A stretch of 64,000 nt of DNA from Actinoplanes oblitus (GCF_030252345.1 NZ_CP126980.1:3673501-3737500); one strand, 5' to 3'. Positions 17,019-25,847 are shown, counted from the first letter of the stretch. The notes: generated by a model from the letters alone, not told the origin. Numbers and translations are program-made.

Positions 17019-18017
17019 TCAGCGGTGCATGACGTGGTACGGGAAATGCAGCCGCACCGACGTGCGGCCGGGGACCGTGTCGAGGAGCACCGCGTCGGCC
17101 AGTTGCCGGGCCAGCCACAGCCCGCGGCCGCCGGGTACCGCCCGGTTGCCGCCCGGCCGGTGATAGCCGGCGGTGACCGGTACCGGCTGCCCGGCGTTGT
17201 CGTCGCACTGGGTGATCAGCGTGCGGCCGTGGTGCCAGGCCCGGACCCGGACCGGGGTGGCGGCGTGGCGCAGCCCGTTGGTGGCCACCTCGGTCACGGC
17301 CACCACCAGGTCGTCGGCGGGGTCGGCGGCGAATCCGTGGCGCACCGCCCACCCGCTCAGCGCGGCGCGCAGCTCCCGCAGCCCGGTGAACTCGGTGAGG
17401 GTCTGCTCGTGGTCGACGGCGGCCGGTACCGCGTGCAGCGCGGCCCGGCCATGATCGCTGAGGTAGTCGTCGGCCGGCTGGAAATCCGGGCTGCGGTGGC
17501 GGCCCTGCGGGGTGAGCAGGTAGCGATGGGTGGCGCGGACCCCGTCCAGAACGCCCGCCGAGTGCTGCCGGCTGTCCCAGACGCAGGTCACCGCCGATCC
17601 GTACGGGGCATAGGTGTCGTTGCACACCGACTCGTACGCCAGGTAGGCGCGTACCCTGCCGGGTGGTGGTTCGTCGCCGGGCCGCTCGCGGAGATCCGGT
17701 TCGGCGATCACGTAGACCCGGCGGCCCCGGCTCGCCTGCTCGGCCAGGTACTGGCGGAAGCGTTCGTAGGCGAACCCGAGCCGCTGGTAGAAGCCCGCCC
17801 GGCCGGCCCGCCGCAGCACGCCGGTCAGATCGTGCACGGCGTCGCTGAGCAGGTCCCGGGTGCGATCGCTGACGACCAGCAGCACTTCGTCGTAGGTGTC
17901 GCCGGAGCGGCGCAACTCCGCTGTCAGAGTGCTGACGAGTTCCTCGTCGGTGCCCGGGAGCAGAGCGCTGTGCGGGAAGGTCTCACCACCCTGAGGTTCA
18001 CGGTGGTTAACGATCAT
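17019..18017 (-). CDS. MEDS domain-RsbW-like anti-sigma/HATPase protein
   Basis: A 332-residue two-domain regulator. The N-terminal ~190 residues ('LLPGTDEELVSTLTAELRRSGDTYDEVLLVVSDRTRDLL') fit the MEDS sensory domain. The C-terminal ~130 residues are an RsbW-type ATPase: N-box 'AVTEVATNGLRHA', 'CDDNAG' and 'GGRGLWLARQLAD'. Such fusions act as switchable kinases/anti-sigma factors in partner-switching. The neighbouring receiver-PP2C phosphatase is its likely functional opposite. No STAS antagonist gene is visible nearby. Confidence 0.85.
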   Translation of the reverse strand: MIVNHREPQGGETFPHSALLPGTDEELVSTLTAELRRSGDTYDEVLLVVSDRTRDLLSDAVHDLTGVLRRAGRAGFYQRLGFAYERFRQYLAEQASRGRRVYVIAEPDLRERPGDEPPPGRVRAYLAYESVCNDTYAPYGSAVTCVWDSRQHSAGVLDGVRATHRYLLTPQGRHRSPDFQPADDYLSDHGRAALHAVPAAVDHEQTLTEFTGLRELRAALSGWAVRHGFAADPADDLVVAVTEVATNGLRHAATPVRVRAWHHGRTLITQCDDNAGQPVPVTAGYHRPGGNRAVPGGRGLWLARQLADAVLLDTVPGRTSVRLHFPYHVMHR

Positions 18018-18187
18018 GGCATAACCATCACAGGTGGAGCGGCCGCGCGCCAGTGGTCATGATCGGAAGATCCTTCCGGCCCGGCTGGTGAGGCACGCGT
18101 GACGGGGCTGTTCGACGGCGCGGCATGGACATGGCTGCCCGGATACCCGGGGCGCGGCCGGCTATGCGGCAGCGTCGGTGTGTGCTT

Positions 18188-18203
18188 CTGGAAGCGCTTC
18201 CAG
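18188..18203. promoter_or_regulatory. LacI-family-type operator palindrome
   Basis: CTGGAAGCGCTTCCAG is a perfect 16-bp palindrome. Its core, TGGAAGCGCTTCCA, has the central-CpG symmetry of LacI/GalR-family operators that control sugar genes in actinobacteria. No glycoside hydrolase or sugar transporter is adjacent, so the target gene may have been lost. Confidence 0.5.
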
Positions 18204-18332
18204 CAGCTGTCATGCAGGCGCCGCAGGCACAGCCAGGTCGGCCTCGCGCCGGCCGCGGGGAGACATGGTTGCTGAGGAAACCCGCGCTTCACCGGAATCG
18301 CGAAGGCCCGTGCCATCGCACCGGACCGTCCG

Positions 18333-18545
18333 GTGATGCTCGGCGAGTTCGCGTCCACCGAGGACGGCGGCGACCACCGGCTGATGCGCCGTGGTGAGTC
18401 TCGGGTCGGTGTGCACCGCGACGGGCAGGTACCCGCACTTCCGGCCGGACATGGCGATGACCCCGCCGCGGTTTTCGCCGTGGCCCAGCGGCCGGAACCC
18501 GCCGACCCGGTCGCCGACCCGGGTGCGACCTGTCAGGTAAGCCGT
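18333..18545 (-). pseudogene. Possible remnant of a DUF5994-like gene
   Basis: The minus-strand frame reads 'DRVGGFRPLGHGENRGGVIA' and later 'LPVAVHTDPRLTTAHQ'. This resembles the C-terminal half of DUF5994 proteins (GGFR...GVI...L-V-V-P-DTDP-AH). The preceding and following residues do not match, and no ribosome-binding site or full-length frame is present. It is a similarity recalled by eye and may be chance. Confidence 0.3.
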
Positions 18546-18588
18546 CGAGCCGTCGTTTGACCTGGTCCGTGGCGGGTACGCCGCGATC

Positions 18589-19815
18589 ATGGCGGAGACG
18601 AGCGACGGCGTGCTGGCGCGTCGCACACTGGTGGTTCTCGGGGTCACACTGGCCGTGCTGGCGACGCTGTTCCTGGCTCACGAGACCCGCCGGGTGCTGA
18701 CCTGGATCCTGATCGCCGGGTTCTTCGCCGTGGCGCTGCATCCCGCTGTCGACTGGATGACCCGCAAGGTCACCTTCTGCCGTCGCTGGCTGGCGACCCT
18801 GCTGGTGTTCGCGGCCGCCGTCGTCCTGCTGGCCGGCCTGGTCACCCTGTTCGTCGTGCCGCTGGCACGCCAGGGCAGCCAGGTCGTCGCCGACTTCCCC
18901 AAGATCGTCGGAGACGCGCGCCACGGGCGCGGACCGGCCGGGCCGCTGCTGGAGCGCTTCCACGTGGTCGAGTACGCACAGCGCAACGCCGGCCGGTTCC
19001 GGGAGTACGCCGCCGGGCTGGGCGCTCCGACCCTGGCCTTCGTACGCTCGATCGCCACCGGCATCGCCGGCACCATGACGATCTTCGTGCTGTCGTATCT
19101 CATGGTGCTCGAGGCTCCGAAGATCGTGACGGGGTTCCTCGCCCTGTTCGAGCCGCGACGGGCCGACCACATCCGCCGGGTCGGCCACGACTGCGCCAAG
19201 ACCATCACCGGCTACCTCACCGGCAACCTGCTGATCAGCGTCATCTGCGGCGCCCTGACGTTCGCCGTGCTGGCCCTCGTGCACGTGCCGTACGCCGGCC
19301 TGATCGCCCTGTTCGTCGGGCTGGCCGACCTCATCCCGCTGGTCGGCGCCACGCTCGGCGCGGTGGTCGCCACCGTCGCGGCGTTCGTCGAGTCGACCAC
19401 CGCCGGGGTGGTGGTGGTCGTCTTCTTCGTGCTCTACCAGCAGTTGGAGAACCACCTGCTGCAGCCGATGATCTTCGCGCGGACGGTGCGGCTCAACCCG
19501 CTGACGGTTCTCGTCGCGATCCTGCTGGCGGTGGAACTGGCCGGCATCCTCGGCGCGCTGCTGGCCATCCCGGTGGCCGGCATCCTGCAGATCATCGCCC
19601 GCGACGTCTGGGACGTCCGCCGCGGCCGCCCGAAGCCGGAACCGACAGTCGGGCAAGACCGGGTCCCGGTGTCGGCGGTGGACGAGTCCGGCGCCGCCGG
19701 GCACCGGTCCGGAGCGGCGGACGTGCACGCCGCCTATGTCGCCGGCGTCACCGACCGGCAGCGGCCGGTGGCCGCCGAGTCGCCGGCGCGGGCATCGGAC
19801 ACGCCCCGCCGGTAG
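18589..19815 (+). CDS. AI-2E family transporter (UPF0118/PerM-like)
   Basis: A 408-residue membrane protein with seven to eight helices. Typical AI-2E family features are 'RRVLTWILIAGFFAVALHPAVDWM' near the N-terminus, 'GYLTGNLLISVICGALTF' and 'FVGLADLIPLVGATLGAVVA' in the C-terminal half, and 'LYQQLENHLLQPMIFARTVRLNPLTVL'. A ~65-residue hydrophilic tail follows. Family members export diverse small molecules or ions; quorum signal export is only one proposed role. The ATG at 18589 is the first good start of this frame. Confidence 0.9.
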   Translation: MAETSDGVLARRTLVVLGVTLAVLATLFLAHETRRVLTWILIAGFFAVALHPAVDWMTRKVTFCRRWLATLLVFAAAVVLLAGLVTLFVVPLARQGSQVVADFPKIVGDARHGRGPAGPLLERFHVVEYAQRNAGRFREYAAGLGAPTLAFVRSIATGIAGTMTIFVLSYLMVLEAPKIVTGFLALFEPRRADHIRRVGHDCAKTITGYLTGNLLISVICGALTFAVLALVHVPYAGLIALFVGLADLIPLVGATLGAVVATVAAFVESTTAGVVVVVFFVLYQQLENHLLQPMIFARTVRLNPLTVLVAILLAVELAGILGALLAIPVAGILQIIARDVWDVRRGRPKPEPTVGQDRVPVSAVDESGAAGHRSGAADVHAAYVAGVTDRQRPVAAESPARASDTPRR

Positions 19816-19976
19816 CCGGCGGCTGCTGTCCAGCGGCTCGGCGAGCCGATCGCGGGGCCCGCCCGAACGGGTGCCGCGGCGAGTCCGGCGGCCGTGTCCG
19901 GGTCCGTGCGATGGGTTGCCGGGGCCGCCGCCGGCCCGTGTACCGTGTGCAGCCCTGTCGACCGGGGAGCACTACC

Positions 19977-20558
19977 TTGCTAGCAGACGACGATCTCGGC
20001 GGCGCGCTGACCGCCGCGCGTGAGGGTGACGAGACCGCGTTCGCCGTCCTCTGGTGTGCCCTGCAACCAGCGGTTCTGCGCTATCTGCGAGTCGTGGTCG
20101 GCGACCCCGCCGAGGACGTCGCCTCGGAGACCTGGCTGCAGGTCGCCCGGGACCTGCGGCGCTTCCGCGGCGGCATCGGCGACTTCCGCGGCTGGCTGTT
20201 CCGGATCGCCCGGCACCGCGGCATCGACCATCTGCGCCGGACCGGGCGCCACCGGGAGGACCCCGTCGAGGTCGTCGACGACACGATCGTCGCCCCGGAC
20301 GCCGCGGTCCAGACGGAGGAGTTGCTGAGCACCGGCTGGGCGCTGTCGGTGATCGCCACCCTCCCCAGGGATCAGGCCGAGTCCGTCATGCTGCGCGTCG
20401 TCGCCGGGCTCGACGTCGCGACCACGGCCAAGGTGCTCGGTAAACGCACCGGCGCGGTCCGCATCGCCACCATGCGGGGCCTGCGCCGCCTCGCCGCCCA
20501 CCCCGAGGTCACGGCCCGCAACGAGAAGACGGCCACCGGTGTGGCCGAGGAGGTGTAA
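19977..20558 (+). CDS. ECF RNA polymerase sigma factor
   Basis: A 193-residue ECF sigma factor. Region 2 includes 'AEDVASETWLQVARDL' and 'FRGWLFRIARHRGIDHLRR'. Region 4 includes 'LPRDQAESVMLRVVAGLDVATTAKVLGKRTGAVRIATMRGLRRL'. The TTG at 19977 is preferred because GGGGAG lies 9 bases upstream. Two membrane proteins and a deacetylase-glycosyltransferase follow on the same strand with almost no spacing, so the sigma factor probably drives envelope polysaccharide functions. No zinc-finger anti-sigma factor follows; the next gene may fill that role. Confidence 0.88.
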   Translation: MLADDDLGGALTAAREGDETAFAVLWCALQPAVLRYLRVVVGDPAEDVASETWLQVARDLRRFRGGIGDFRGWLFRIARHRGIDHLRRTGRHREDPVEVVDDTIVAPDAAVQTEELLSTGWALSVIATLPRDQAESVMLRVVAGLDVATTAKVLGKRTGAVRIATMRGLRRLAAHPEVTARNEKTATGVAEEV

Positions 20559-20562
20559 CGGG

Positions 20563-21321
20563 ATGCGACCGATCAGCGCTCTCCGTCGTGCGATGCGTGT
20601 TCGCCGGACCCATCCGATCGGCCTCGACCAGACCGAGCGGTGGGCCACCGGCGAGCAGCCGGGGCCTGACCACCAGGGCCTGGCCGACCTGCTGGCCGCC
20701 GCCAAGGCTCCCGCCACCCCGGGAGAACTGGCCGGCCGGCAGGCCGCCACCGCCGCTTTCGCCGCCGCATACCAGGGTGCCGGCGCACCGGAGGAGGAAC
20801 GACGTGTCAGCACGTCACGCACGACGAGGGCACTCGTCGTGAACGTCATGGCCGGGGTTCTCCTGGTCACCGCCACCGGGACCGCCGTGGCGGCCAGGGG
20901 CGGTGTGCTGCCCGAGGGCGCTCAGCGGCGGGCGCACGAGCTGTTCTCCGGGCTGGGGGTGCCGGCGCCACACACGAGTGCGAGCACGCCGGCGCCCGTA
21001 CCGTCAAGCGGGTCGTCCCGGACCGGCGCGGTGCCGTCACCGGCCCCGGCGACCTCGCCCACCGCTGTCGTTCCCGCCGGGTGGTGCCGGGCCTGGGCGG
21101 CCGCGCCGCGGCCCAGCCGCGCGCCCTGGTACCCGGAGCTGGCGCGGGCGGCCGGCTCCGAGTCGGCGATCCCGGCCTACTGCGCCGCGCAGGGCGTCAC
21201 CGCGCCGGCCACCAGCGGCGCGCCGGCCACCAGCAGTGCACCGGGCAAGTCCGGGCACAGCCGCAAACCGCAGGGCAAGCCGAGCAGTCTGCCCGCACCG
21301 AGCCATCCCGGGAAGAAATAG
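20563..21321 (+). CDS. Single-pass membrane protein, Pro/Ser/Thr-rich; possible anti-sigma-like regulator
   Basis: A 252-residue protein starting 4 bp after the sigma factor stop (GGAGG upstream of ATG 20563). A ~85-residue cytoplasmic part contains 'LADLLAAAKAPATPGELAGRQAATAAFAAAY', a motif layout common in proteins encoded beside ECF sigma factors. One membrane helix follows (about residues 90-110). The outside portion is a Pro/Ala/Ser-rich stalk with two cysteines ('WCRAWAAAP' and 'AYCAAQG'). Anti-sigma function is inferred from position and topology only. Confidence 0.65.
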   Translation: MRPISALRRAMRVRRTHPIGLDQTERWATGEQPGPDHQGLADLLAAAKAPATPGELAGRQAATAAFAAAYQGAGAPEEERRVSTSRTTRALVVNVMAGVLLVTATGTAVAARGGVLPEGAQRRAHELFSGLGVPAPHTSASTPAPVPSSGSSRTGAVPSPAPATSPTAVVPAGWCRAWAAAPRPSRAPWYPELARAAGSESAIPAYCAAQGVTAPATSGAPATSSAPGKSGHSRKPQGKPSSLPAPSHPGKK

Positions 21322-21708
21322 TTGATCACCGATCCGGTCTTCGTCGATCGCAGCGGCCGGCGCCGCCGCCTCGTGCTGGCCGCCGGCGCCGCCGGTGCTC
21401 TGGTCCTGCTGCTCGCGGTCGCCACGCTGGTGGCCGGGCTCACCGGCGCCGGTCCGTCGGCGGTGCCGGGCTGGCCGGCGCCGGCCGCCACCCGGAGGAC
21501 CACCACCCACCCGTCGCCGTCCCCGGCGCCGGCCACCAGCACGCGCCGGCCGACGACGCCCGGGCCGGCCCAGCCGACCACCACACCGCCCCCGGCCACC
21601 GGCGGCGCTGCCGCCTCCAGCCGGGCCACGGCCGCGACCGCCGGCTCGGCCACCCGGCCGGCCAACCGCGGGCGCAAACCCAGCAGCCATCCCTCCAGGA
21701 ACAAGTGA
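21322..21708 (+). CDS. Small membrane-anchored Pro/Thr-rich protein
   Basis: A 128-residue protein whose TTG start directly follows the upstream TAG. It has an Arg-rich cytoplasmic stub ('DRSGRRRRL'), one membrane helix (about residues 17-40), and an extracellular Pro/Thr/Ser-rich tail suited to spanning the cell wall. No catalytic domain. The same-strand deacetylase-glycosyltransferase begins 3 bp downstream, so it is likely an operon partner. Confidence 0.6.
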   Translation: MITDPVFVDRSGRRRRLVLAAGAAGALVLLLAVATLVAGLTGAGPSAVPGWPAPAATRRTTTHPSPSPAPATSTRRPTTPGPAQPTTTPPPATGGAAASSRATAATAGSATRPANRGRKPSSHPSRNK

Positions 21709-21711
21709 TCC

Positions 21712-23838
21712 ATGGGAAAACGAGCTCTGCGCCGCGAACCGCGCGCGCACTGGGCGCTCCTCGTCCTCGCCATGCTGGTGCTCTTCGCCGGGCTGTGCTT
21801 CAACGGCTACGTGACCGGCGCCGGCGCGGAGGGCACGCACGTCCCGGTCGAGGGCGCGCCGGGCCCGGCCGCCGCGACCGAGGGCGCCGCCGTGCAGCGG
21901 CTGGAGCCGGACGGCACCGTGACCAGCCGGGCGCTACCGGCTCGCACCATCGCCCTGACCTTCGACGACGGCCCGGATCCGGCCTGGACGCCGGCCGTTC
22001 TCGAGGTGCTCGCCCGGTATCGGGTGCACGCCACGTTCTTCCAGGTGGGTGCCCAGATCAACCGCTACCCGGAGATCACCCGGCGGGTTGTCGACGCCGG
22101 CCACGAGGTGGGGCTGCACACCTTCACGCACGTCGCCGCCGGAACCGTGCCGGCCTGGCGGCTGGAAGCGGAGGTCAAGCTCACCGCGAACGCCCTGGCC
22201 GCGGCCGGCGGCCCGCAGGCCACCCTGCTCCGGCTGCCCTACTCGGCCACCCCGCGGGCCGAGTCGGCGGCCGAGTACGACGCCTGGCGCCGCGGCGCGC
22301 CCGGCTACCTGCAGGTGCTGGCCGACCACGACACCGAGGACTGGCGCCGCCCGGGCGTGCCGGCCATCGTCCGGGCCATCCGGCCCGGCGTCGTGATGCT
22401 GCACGACAGCGGCGGTGACCGGGCCCAGACGATCGCCGCGCTCGACCAGGCGATCCCCCGGCTGCAGGCGAAGGGCTACCGCTTCGTCACGGTCTCCGAG
22501 GCGCTCGGCCTGCCCCGGCCGCCGGCCGCCGCCGCGGCCCAGAAGTGGCGCGGCCTCGCCGTCCGGGTCGCCCAGAACACCGCCGGCTGGCTGGCCGGTG
22601 CACTGACCGTGGTGATGACCGTGGCGGCCGGGATCGGACTGCTGCGGCTGCTGATCCAGCTCGTCACCGCCCGGGTCCACTGGCGCCGGGCTCGGGCCCG
22701 GCACGAGCGGCCGTTGGCGTACCTGGGCCTGGTCAGCGTGGTCGTGCCGGCCTACAACGAGGCGGCCAACATCGAGGCGACCGTCCGGTCGCTGATCGGC
22801 AACGATTACCCGGACATCGAGGTGGTCGTCGTCGACGACGGTTCCAGCGACGACACCGCGGGCATCGTCGAACGGCTCGGGCTGCCGCGGGTCCGGGTGA
22901 TCCGGCAACCCAACGCCGGTAAACCGGCCGCGCTCAACACCGGCATCCGGCACTCCCACGGTCAGATCCTGGTCCTGGTCGACGGGGACACGGTGTTCGC
23001 GCCGGACGCTGTCGGCCGGCTCATCCAGCCGTTTACCGACCCGGAGATCGGCGCGGTGTCCGGCAACACGAAGGTCGCCAACCGGACCGGCCTGCTCGGC
23101 CGCTGGCAGCACCTGGAGTACGTGATCGGCTTCAACCTGGACCGCCGGATGTTCGAGATCGCCCGGTGCATGCCGACGGTGCCGGGCGCGATCGGCGCGT
23201 TCCGCCGGGCGGCGATCCAGGACGCCGGCGGCGTCTCGGGGGAGACGCTGGCCGAGGACACCGACTTCACCATGGCGGTCCTGCGGGCCGGCTGGCACGT
23301 CGTCTACGAGCCCGCCGCGATCGCCTGGACCGAGGCGCCGGCCACCGTCCGGCAGCTGTGGCGGCAGCGCTACCGGTGGTGCTACGGCACCATGCAGGCG
23401 ATGTGGAAGCACCGCGACACCGTCCTGCGGCGCGGCCCGGCCGGTCGCCTCGGCCGCCGCGGCATCGGATACCTGCTGCTGTTCCAGGTGCTGCTGCCGA
23501 TCACCGCCCCGATGATCGACGTGTACGGCGTCTACGGCCTGCTCTTCCTGTCCCCGCTCAAGGTGGCCGCGGTGTGGTCGGGTTTCACCGCGGCCCAGGT
23601 GGCCACCGCGGCGATCGCCCTGCGGATGGATCGCGAGCGGTACGGGCCGCTGTGGACCCTGCCGTTGCAGCAGATCGTCTACCGCCAGCTGATGTACCTG
23701 GTGGTCATCCAGTCCACGGTGATGGCCCTGGTCGGTGGACGGTTGCGCTGGCACCGGATGGTGCGGATCGGCGCCGCGCAGCAGTATGCGGCCGGCCCGC
23801 CGACCGCCGCGGTGCCGATGGAGTCGCCCGGCCGTTGA
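21712..23838 (+). CDS. Bifunctional polysaccharide deacetylase-family 2 glycosyltransferase
   Basis: A 708-residue fusion. After a membrane helix (residues ~16-35) comes a NodB/CE4 deacetylase domain (~75-270): 'LTFDDGPD', 'LHTFTHVAAG' (metal His pair), 'LRLPYS', 'DHDTEDW' and 'VVMLHDSGG'. A membrane helix at ~295-320 leads into a GT2 domain (~340-570): 'VVPAYNEAANI', 'VVDDGSSDDT', 'VDGDTVF' (DxD), 'AEDTDF' and 'RQRYRW' (QxxRW processive motif). Four or five membrane helices follow. It probably synthesises, exports and N-deacetylates a beta-linked amino-sugar polymer (PgaB/PgaC-like logic). All catalytic motifs look intact. Confidence 0.93.
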   Translation: MGKRALRREPRAHWALLVLAMLVLFAGLCFNGYVTGAGAEGTHVPVEGAPGPAAATEGAAVQRLEPDGTVTSRALPARTIALTFDDGPDPAWTPAVLEVLARYRVHATFFQVGAQINRYPEITRRVVDAGHEVGLHTFTHVAAGTVPAWRLEAEVKLTANALAAAGGPQATLLRLPYSATPRAESAAEYDAWRRGAPGYLQVLADHDTEDWRRPGVPAIVRAIRPGVVMLHDSGGDRAQTIAALDQAIPRLQAKGYRFVTVSEALGLPRPPAAAAAQKWRGLAVRVAQNTAGWLAGALTVVMTVAAGIGLLRLLIQLVTARVHWRRARARHERPLAYLGLVSVVVPAYNEAANIEATVRSLIGNDYPDIEVVVVDDGSSDDTAGIVERLGLPRVRVIRQPNAGKPAALNTGIRHSHGQILVLVDGDTVFAPDAVGRLIQPFTDPEIGAVSGNTKVANRTGLLGRWQHLEYVIGFNLDRRMFEIARCMPTVPGAIGAFRRAAIQDAGGVSGETLAEDTDFTMAVLRAGWHVVYEPAAIAWTEAPATVRQLWRQRYRWCYGTMQAMWKHRDTVLRRGPAGRLGRRGIGYLLLFQVLLPITAPMIDVYGVYGLLFLSPLKVAAVWSGFTAAQVATAAIALRMDRERYGPLWTLPLQQIVYRQLMYLVVIQSTVMALVGGRLRWHRMVRIGAAQQYAAGPPTAAVPMESPGR

Positions 23839-23852
23839 CGGGCCGGGGGGAA

Positions 23853-23880
23853 GCCCCGACCGGTGGCGGCCGGTCGGGGC
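23853..23880 (+). terminator. Hairpin terminator after the deacetylase-glycosyltransferase gene
   Basis: An 11-bp perfect stem (GCCCCGACCGG / CCGGTCGGGGC, 6-nt loop) begins 14 bp after the stop and ends 14 bp before the GTG of the histidine kinase gene. Confidence 0.65.
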
Positions 23881-23894
23881 CGTACCGTGACCCT

Positions 23895-25082
23895 GTGGAT
23901 GGCCTCGAACGGCTGCGCCGCGCCGGACGAGCGCACCCGACGGTCGCCGATGCCCTGCTCGGCGCCGCGGTCTTCGTGATGAGCCTGCTGCCGGCGTCTC
24001 CGCCGGGCGGCCCGGCGCCGCGGCCGCTGACGGTCGGCTCGGTCGTGCTCGCCGCGGTCGGATGCGGAGCCTTGGCGCTGCGTCGCCGCCGTCCGCTACC
24101 GGTCCTCGGCGTGGTCAGCGTCGTGGCGGCGGCCTCCCTGATCACCCTTCGGCCCCGCGGGTTCCTGGTGCTCGCCGTGGGCGTCGCCGCGTACACGGTG
24201 GCGACTCGCACGCAGCGGCGGACCGCCGTGGCGGTCGGCGCGGCCAGCGCCCTGGCGCTCGGCGTCTGCGCCGTGGTGGCGCTCGGCGTCGGCTGGCTCG
24301 ACCCGGCGATCGTGGTGCTGCTGCTGTGGTTCGGCCTGGCCGTCGCCGCCGGCACCGCGGTACGGACCCGGCGCGACTACATCGCCGTGCTGGAGGACCG
24401 GGCCCAGCGCGCCGAACAGAGCCGGGAGCAGGAGGCCCGCCGCCGGGTCGCCGAGGAGCGGCTGCGGATCGCCCGGGAGCTGCACGACGTGGTGGCGCAC
24501 CATATAGCGGTGATCAACGTGCAGGCCGGTGTGGCCGGACATCTGATGCGCGAGCGGCCGGCCGCCGCCGAGGACGCCCTCGGCCATGTCCGCGCCGCGG
24601 CCCGCACCGCCCTGGAGGAACTGGCCACCCTGCTCGGTGTGCTGCGCCGCGACGAGGAGCCGGACGCGCCCACCGAGCCGGCCCCCAGCCTCAGCCGCCT
24701 CGACGGGCTCGTCGAGGCGTTCGCCGCCGGCCAGCCGGTGCGGTGGACGATGTCCGGGCAGCCGCGTGCCCTGCCCAGCGCCGTCGACGTGGCGGCGTAC
24801 CGCATCCTGCAGGAGTCCTTGACGAATGCCTGCCGGCACGCGACCGGTGCGCCGGTCACGGTGCGGCTGACGTACGACGATGCCGCCGTCACCGTCGAGG
24901 TCCGCGACGACGGCCGGGCCGGTTCGTCCCCTCCGGCGGGGCCGGGTGCCGGTCTCGGCCTGCTGGGTATGCGGGAGCGCGCCGAGTCGGTGGGCGGTAC
25001 GTTCTCCGCCGGTCCACGCCCGGCGGGCGGCTTCCGCGTGCGCGCGGTGCTCCCGGCTCCCGCCCGCGAGGCGGCGGAATGA
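23895..25082 (+). CDS. Sensor histidine kinase (NarL-type two-component system)
   Basis: A 395-residue kinase. The N-terminal ~165 residues hold about five short membrane helices with little extracellular loop, as in intramembrane-sensing kinases. HisKA_3 is at about residues 190-255: 'RLRIARELHDVVAHHIAVINVQAGVA', with phospho-acceptor His in 'ELHDVVAHH'. The HATPase has 'RILQESLTNACRHA' (N box), 'VRDDGRAG' and 'GLGLLGMRERAESVGG'. The GTG at 23895 begins the conserved frame. It overlaps the response regulator by 4 nt (ATGA). Confidence 0.92.
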   Translation: MDGLERLRRAGRAHPTVADALLGAAVFVMSLLPASPPGGPAPRPLTVGSVVLAAVGCGALALRRRRPLPVLGVVSVVAAASLITLRPRGFLVLAVGVAAYTVATRTQRRTAVAVGAASALALGVCAVVALGVGWLDPAIVVLLLWFGLAVAAGTAVRTRRDYIAVLEDRAQRAEQSREQEARRRVAEERLRIARELHDVVAHHIAVINVQAGVAGHLMRERPAAAEDALGHVRAAARTALEELATLLGVLRRDEEPDAPTEPAPSLSRLDGLVEAFAAGQPVRWTMSGQPRALPSAVDVAAYRILQESLTNACRHATGAPVTVRLTYDDAAVTVEVRDDGRAGSSPPAGPGAGLGLLGMRERAESVGGTFSAGPRPAGGFRVRAVLPAPAREAAE

Positions 25083-25756
25083 CCATCCGCGTGGTGCTCG
25101 CCGACGACCAGACCCTCATCCGCGCCGGGTTCCGGGTGCTGATCGATTCGGCGCCCGACCTCACCGTGGTCGGCGAGGCGGCAACCGGCTTCGAGGCCGT
25201 CGAGCAGGTCCGCCGCACCGGCCCCGACGTGGTGCTGATGGACATCCGGATGCCCGGGATGGACGGTCTGCACGCCACTCGCGAGATCACCGCCGACGAG
25301 CGGCTGGCCGGCACCCGGGTGCTGATCCTGACCACCTTCGAGGTCGACGAGTACGTCTTCCAGGCCCTGCGCGCCGGGGCCAGCGGTTTCCTCGGCAAGG
25401 GCGTGGAACCGGCGGAGCTGCTCGCCGCCATCCGGACCGTCGCCGCCGGAGACGCCCTGTTGTCGCCCAGAGCCCTCCGCGGACTGATCGCCCGGTTTCT
25501 GGCGGAGCCGGATCCGGAACCCCGCACCGCCCCGGCCGAGCTGGCGGTGCTCACCGACCGCGAACGCGAGGTGCTGTCGCTGGTCGCGGCCGGGCTGAGC
25601 AACGAGCAGATCGCGCAGCGGCTGGTGGTTTCCCCACTGACGGCCAAGACCCACGTGAACCGGGCCATGGCCAAGCTCGGCGCCCGCGACCGCGCCCAGC
25701 TCGTGGTGATCGCCTACCAGACCGGGCTGGTCCGGGCGGACCCGCCGGCGCGGTAG
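25079..25756 (+). CDS. LuxR/NarL-family response regulator
   Basis: A 225-residue regulator. The receiver domain has 'VLADDQTLIRAG', phospho-acceptor 'VVLMDIRMPGMDG' (Asp at about residue 55), Thr in 'LILTTF' and a Gly ('FLGKGV') where K-D is more usual. The C-terminal LuxR HTH is 'LTDREREVLSLVAAGLSNEQIAQRLVVSPLTAKTHVNRAMAKL'. It is the partner of the overlapping histidine kinase gene. The ABC exporter 91 bp downstream is the likely target, in the manner of drug- or peptide-responsive detoxification modules. Confidence 0.93.
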   Translation: MTIRVVLADDQTLIRAGFRVLIDSAPDLTVVGEAATGFEAVEQVRRTGPDVVLMDIRMPGMDGLHATREITADERLAGTRVLILTTFEVDEYVFQALRAGASGFLGKGVEPAELLAAIRTVAAGDALLSPRALRGLIARFLAEPDPEPRTAPAELAVLTDREREVLSLVAAGLSNEQIAQRLVVSPLTAKTHVNRAMAKLGARDRAQLVVIAYQTGLVRADPPAR

Positions 25757-25847
25757 ACGCCGGGCCGGCATACCGCCGTCGCGGTACGCGCAAGAGTCCG
25801 CAACCGTCGGACGCGGCGCCGGTCCTGCGCGGGCGACCGTAGTACCC

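Larger units (their letters stand above)
18018..18588. other. Long intergenic region with palindrome and decayed coding sequence
   Basis: About 570 bp lie between the divergent MEDS-HATPase and AI-2E permease genes. No intact gene is credible. It contains a LacI-type palindrome (18188-18203) and, on the minus strand, a segment resembling part of a DUF5994 protein (18333-18545). Confidence 0.5.

Noticed and set aside
18289..19728. 479-codon minus-strand ORF opposite the AI-2E permease
   Set aside because: Composition (His/Gln/Gly/Asp-rich) is typical of a shadow frame; the plus-strand frame has clear membrane-protein motifs.
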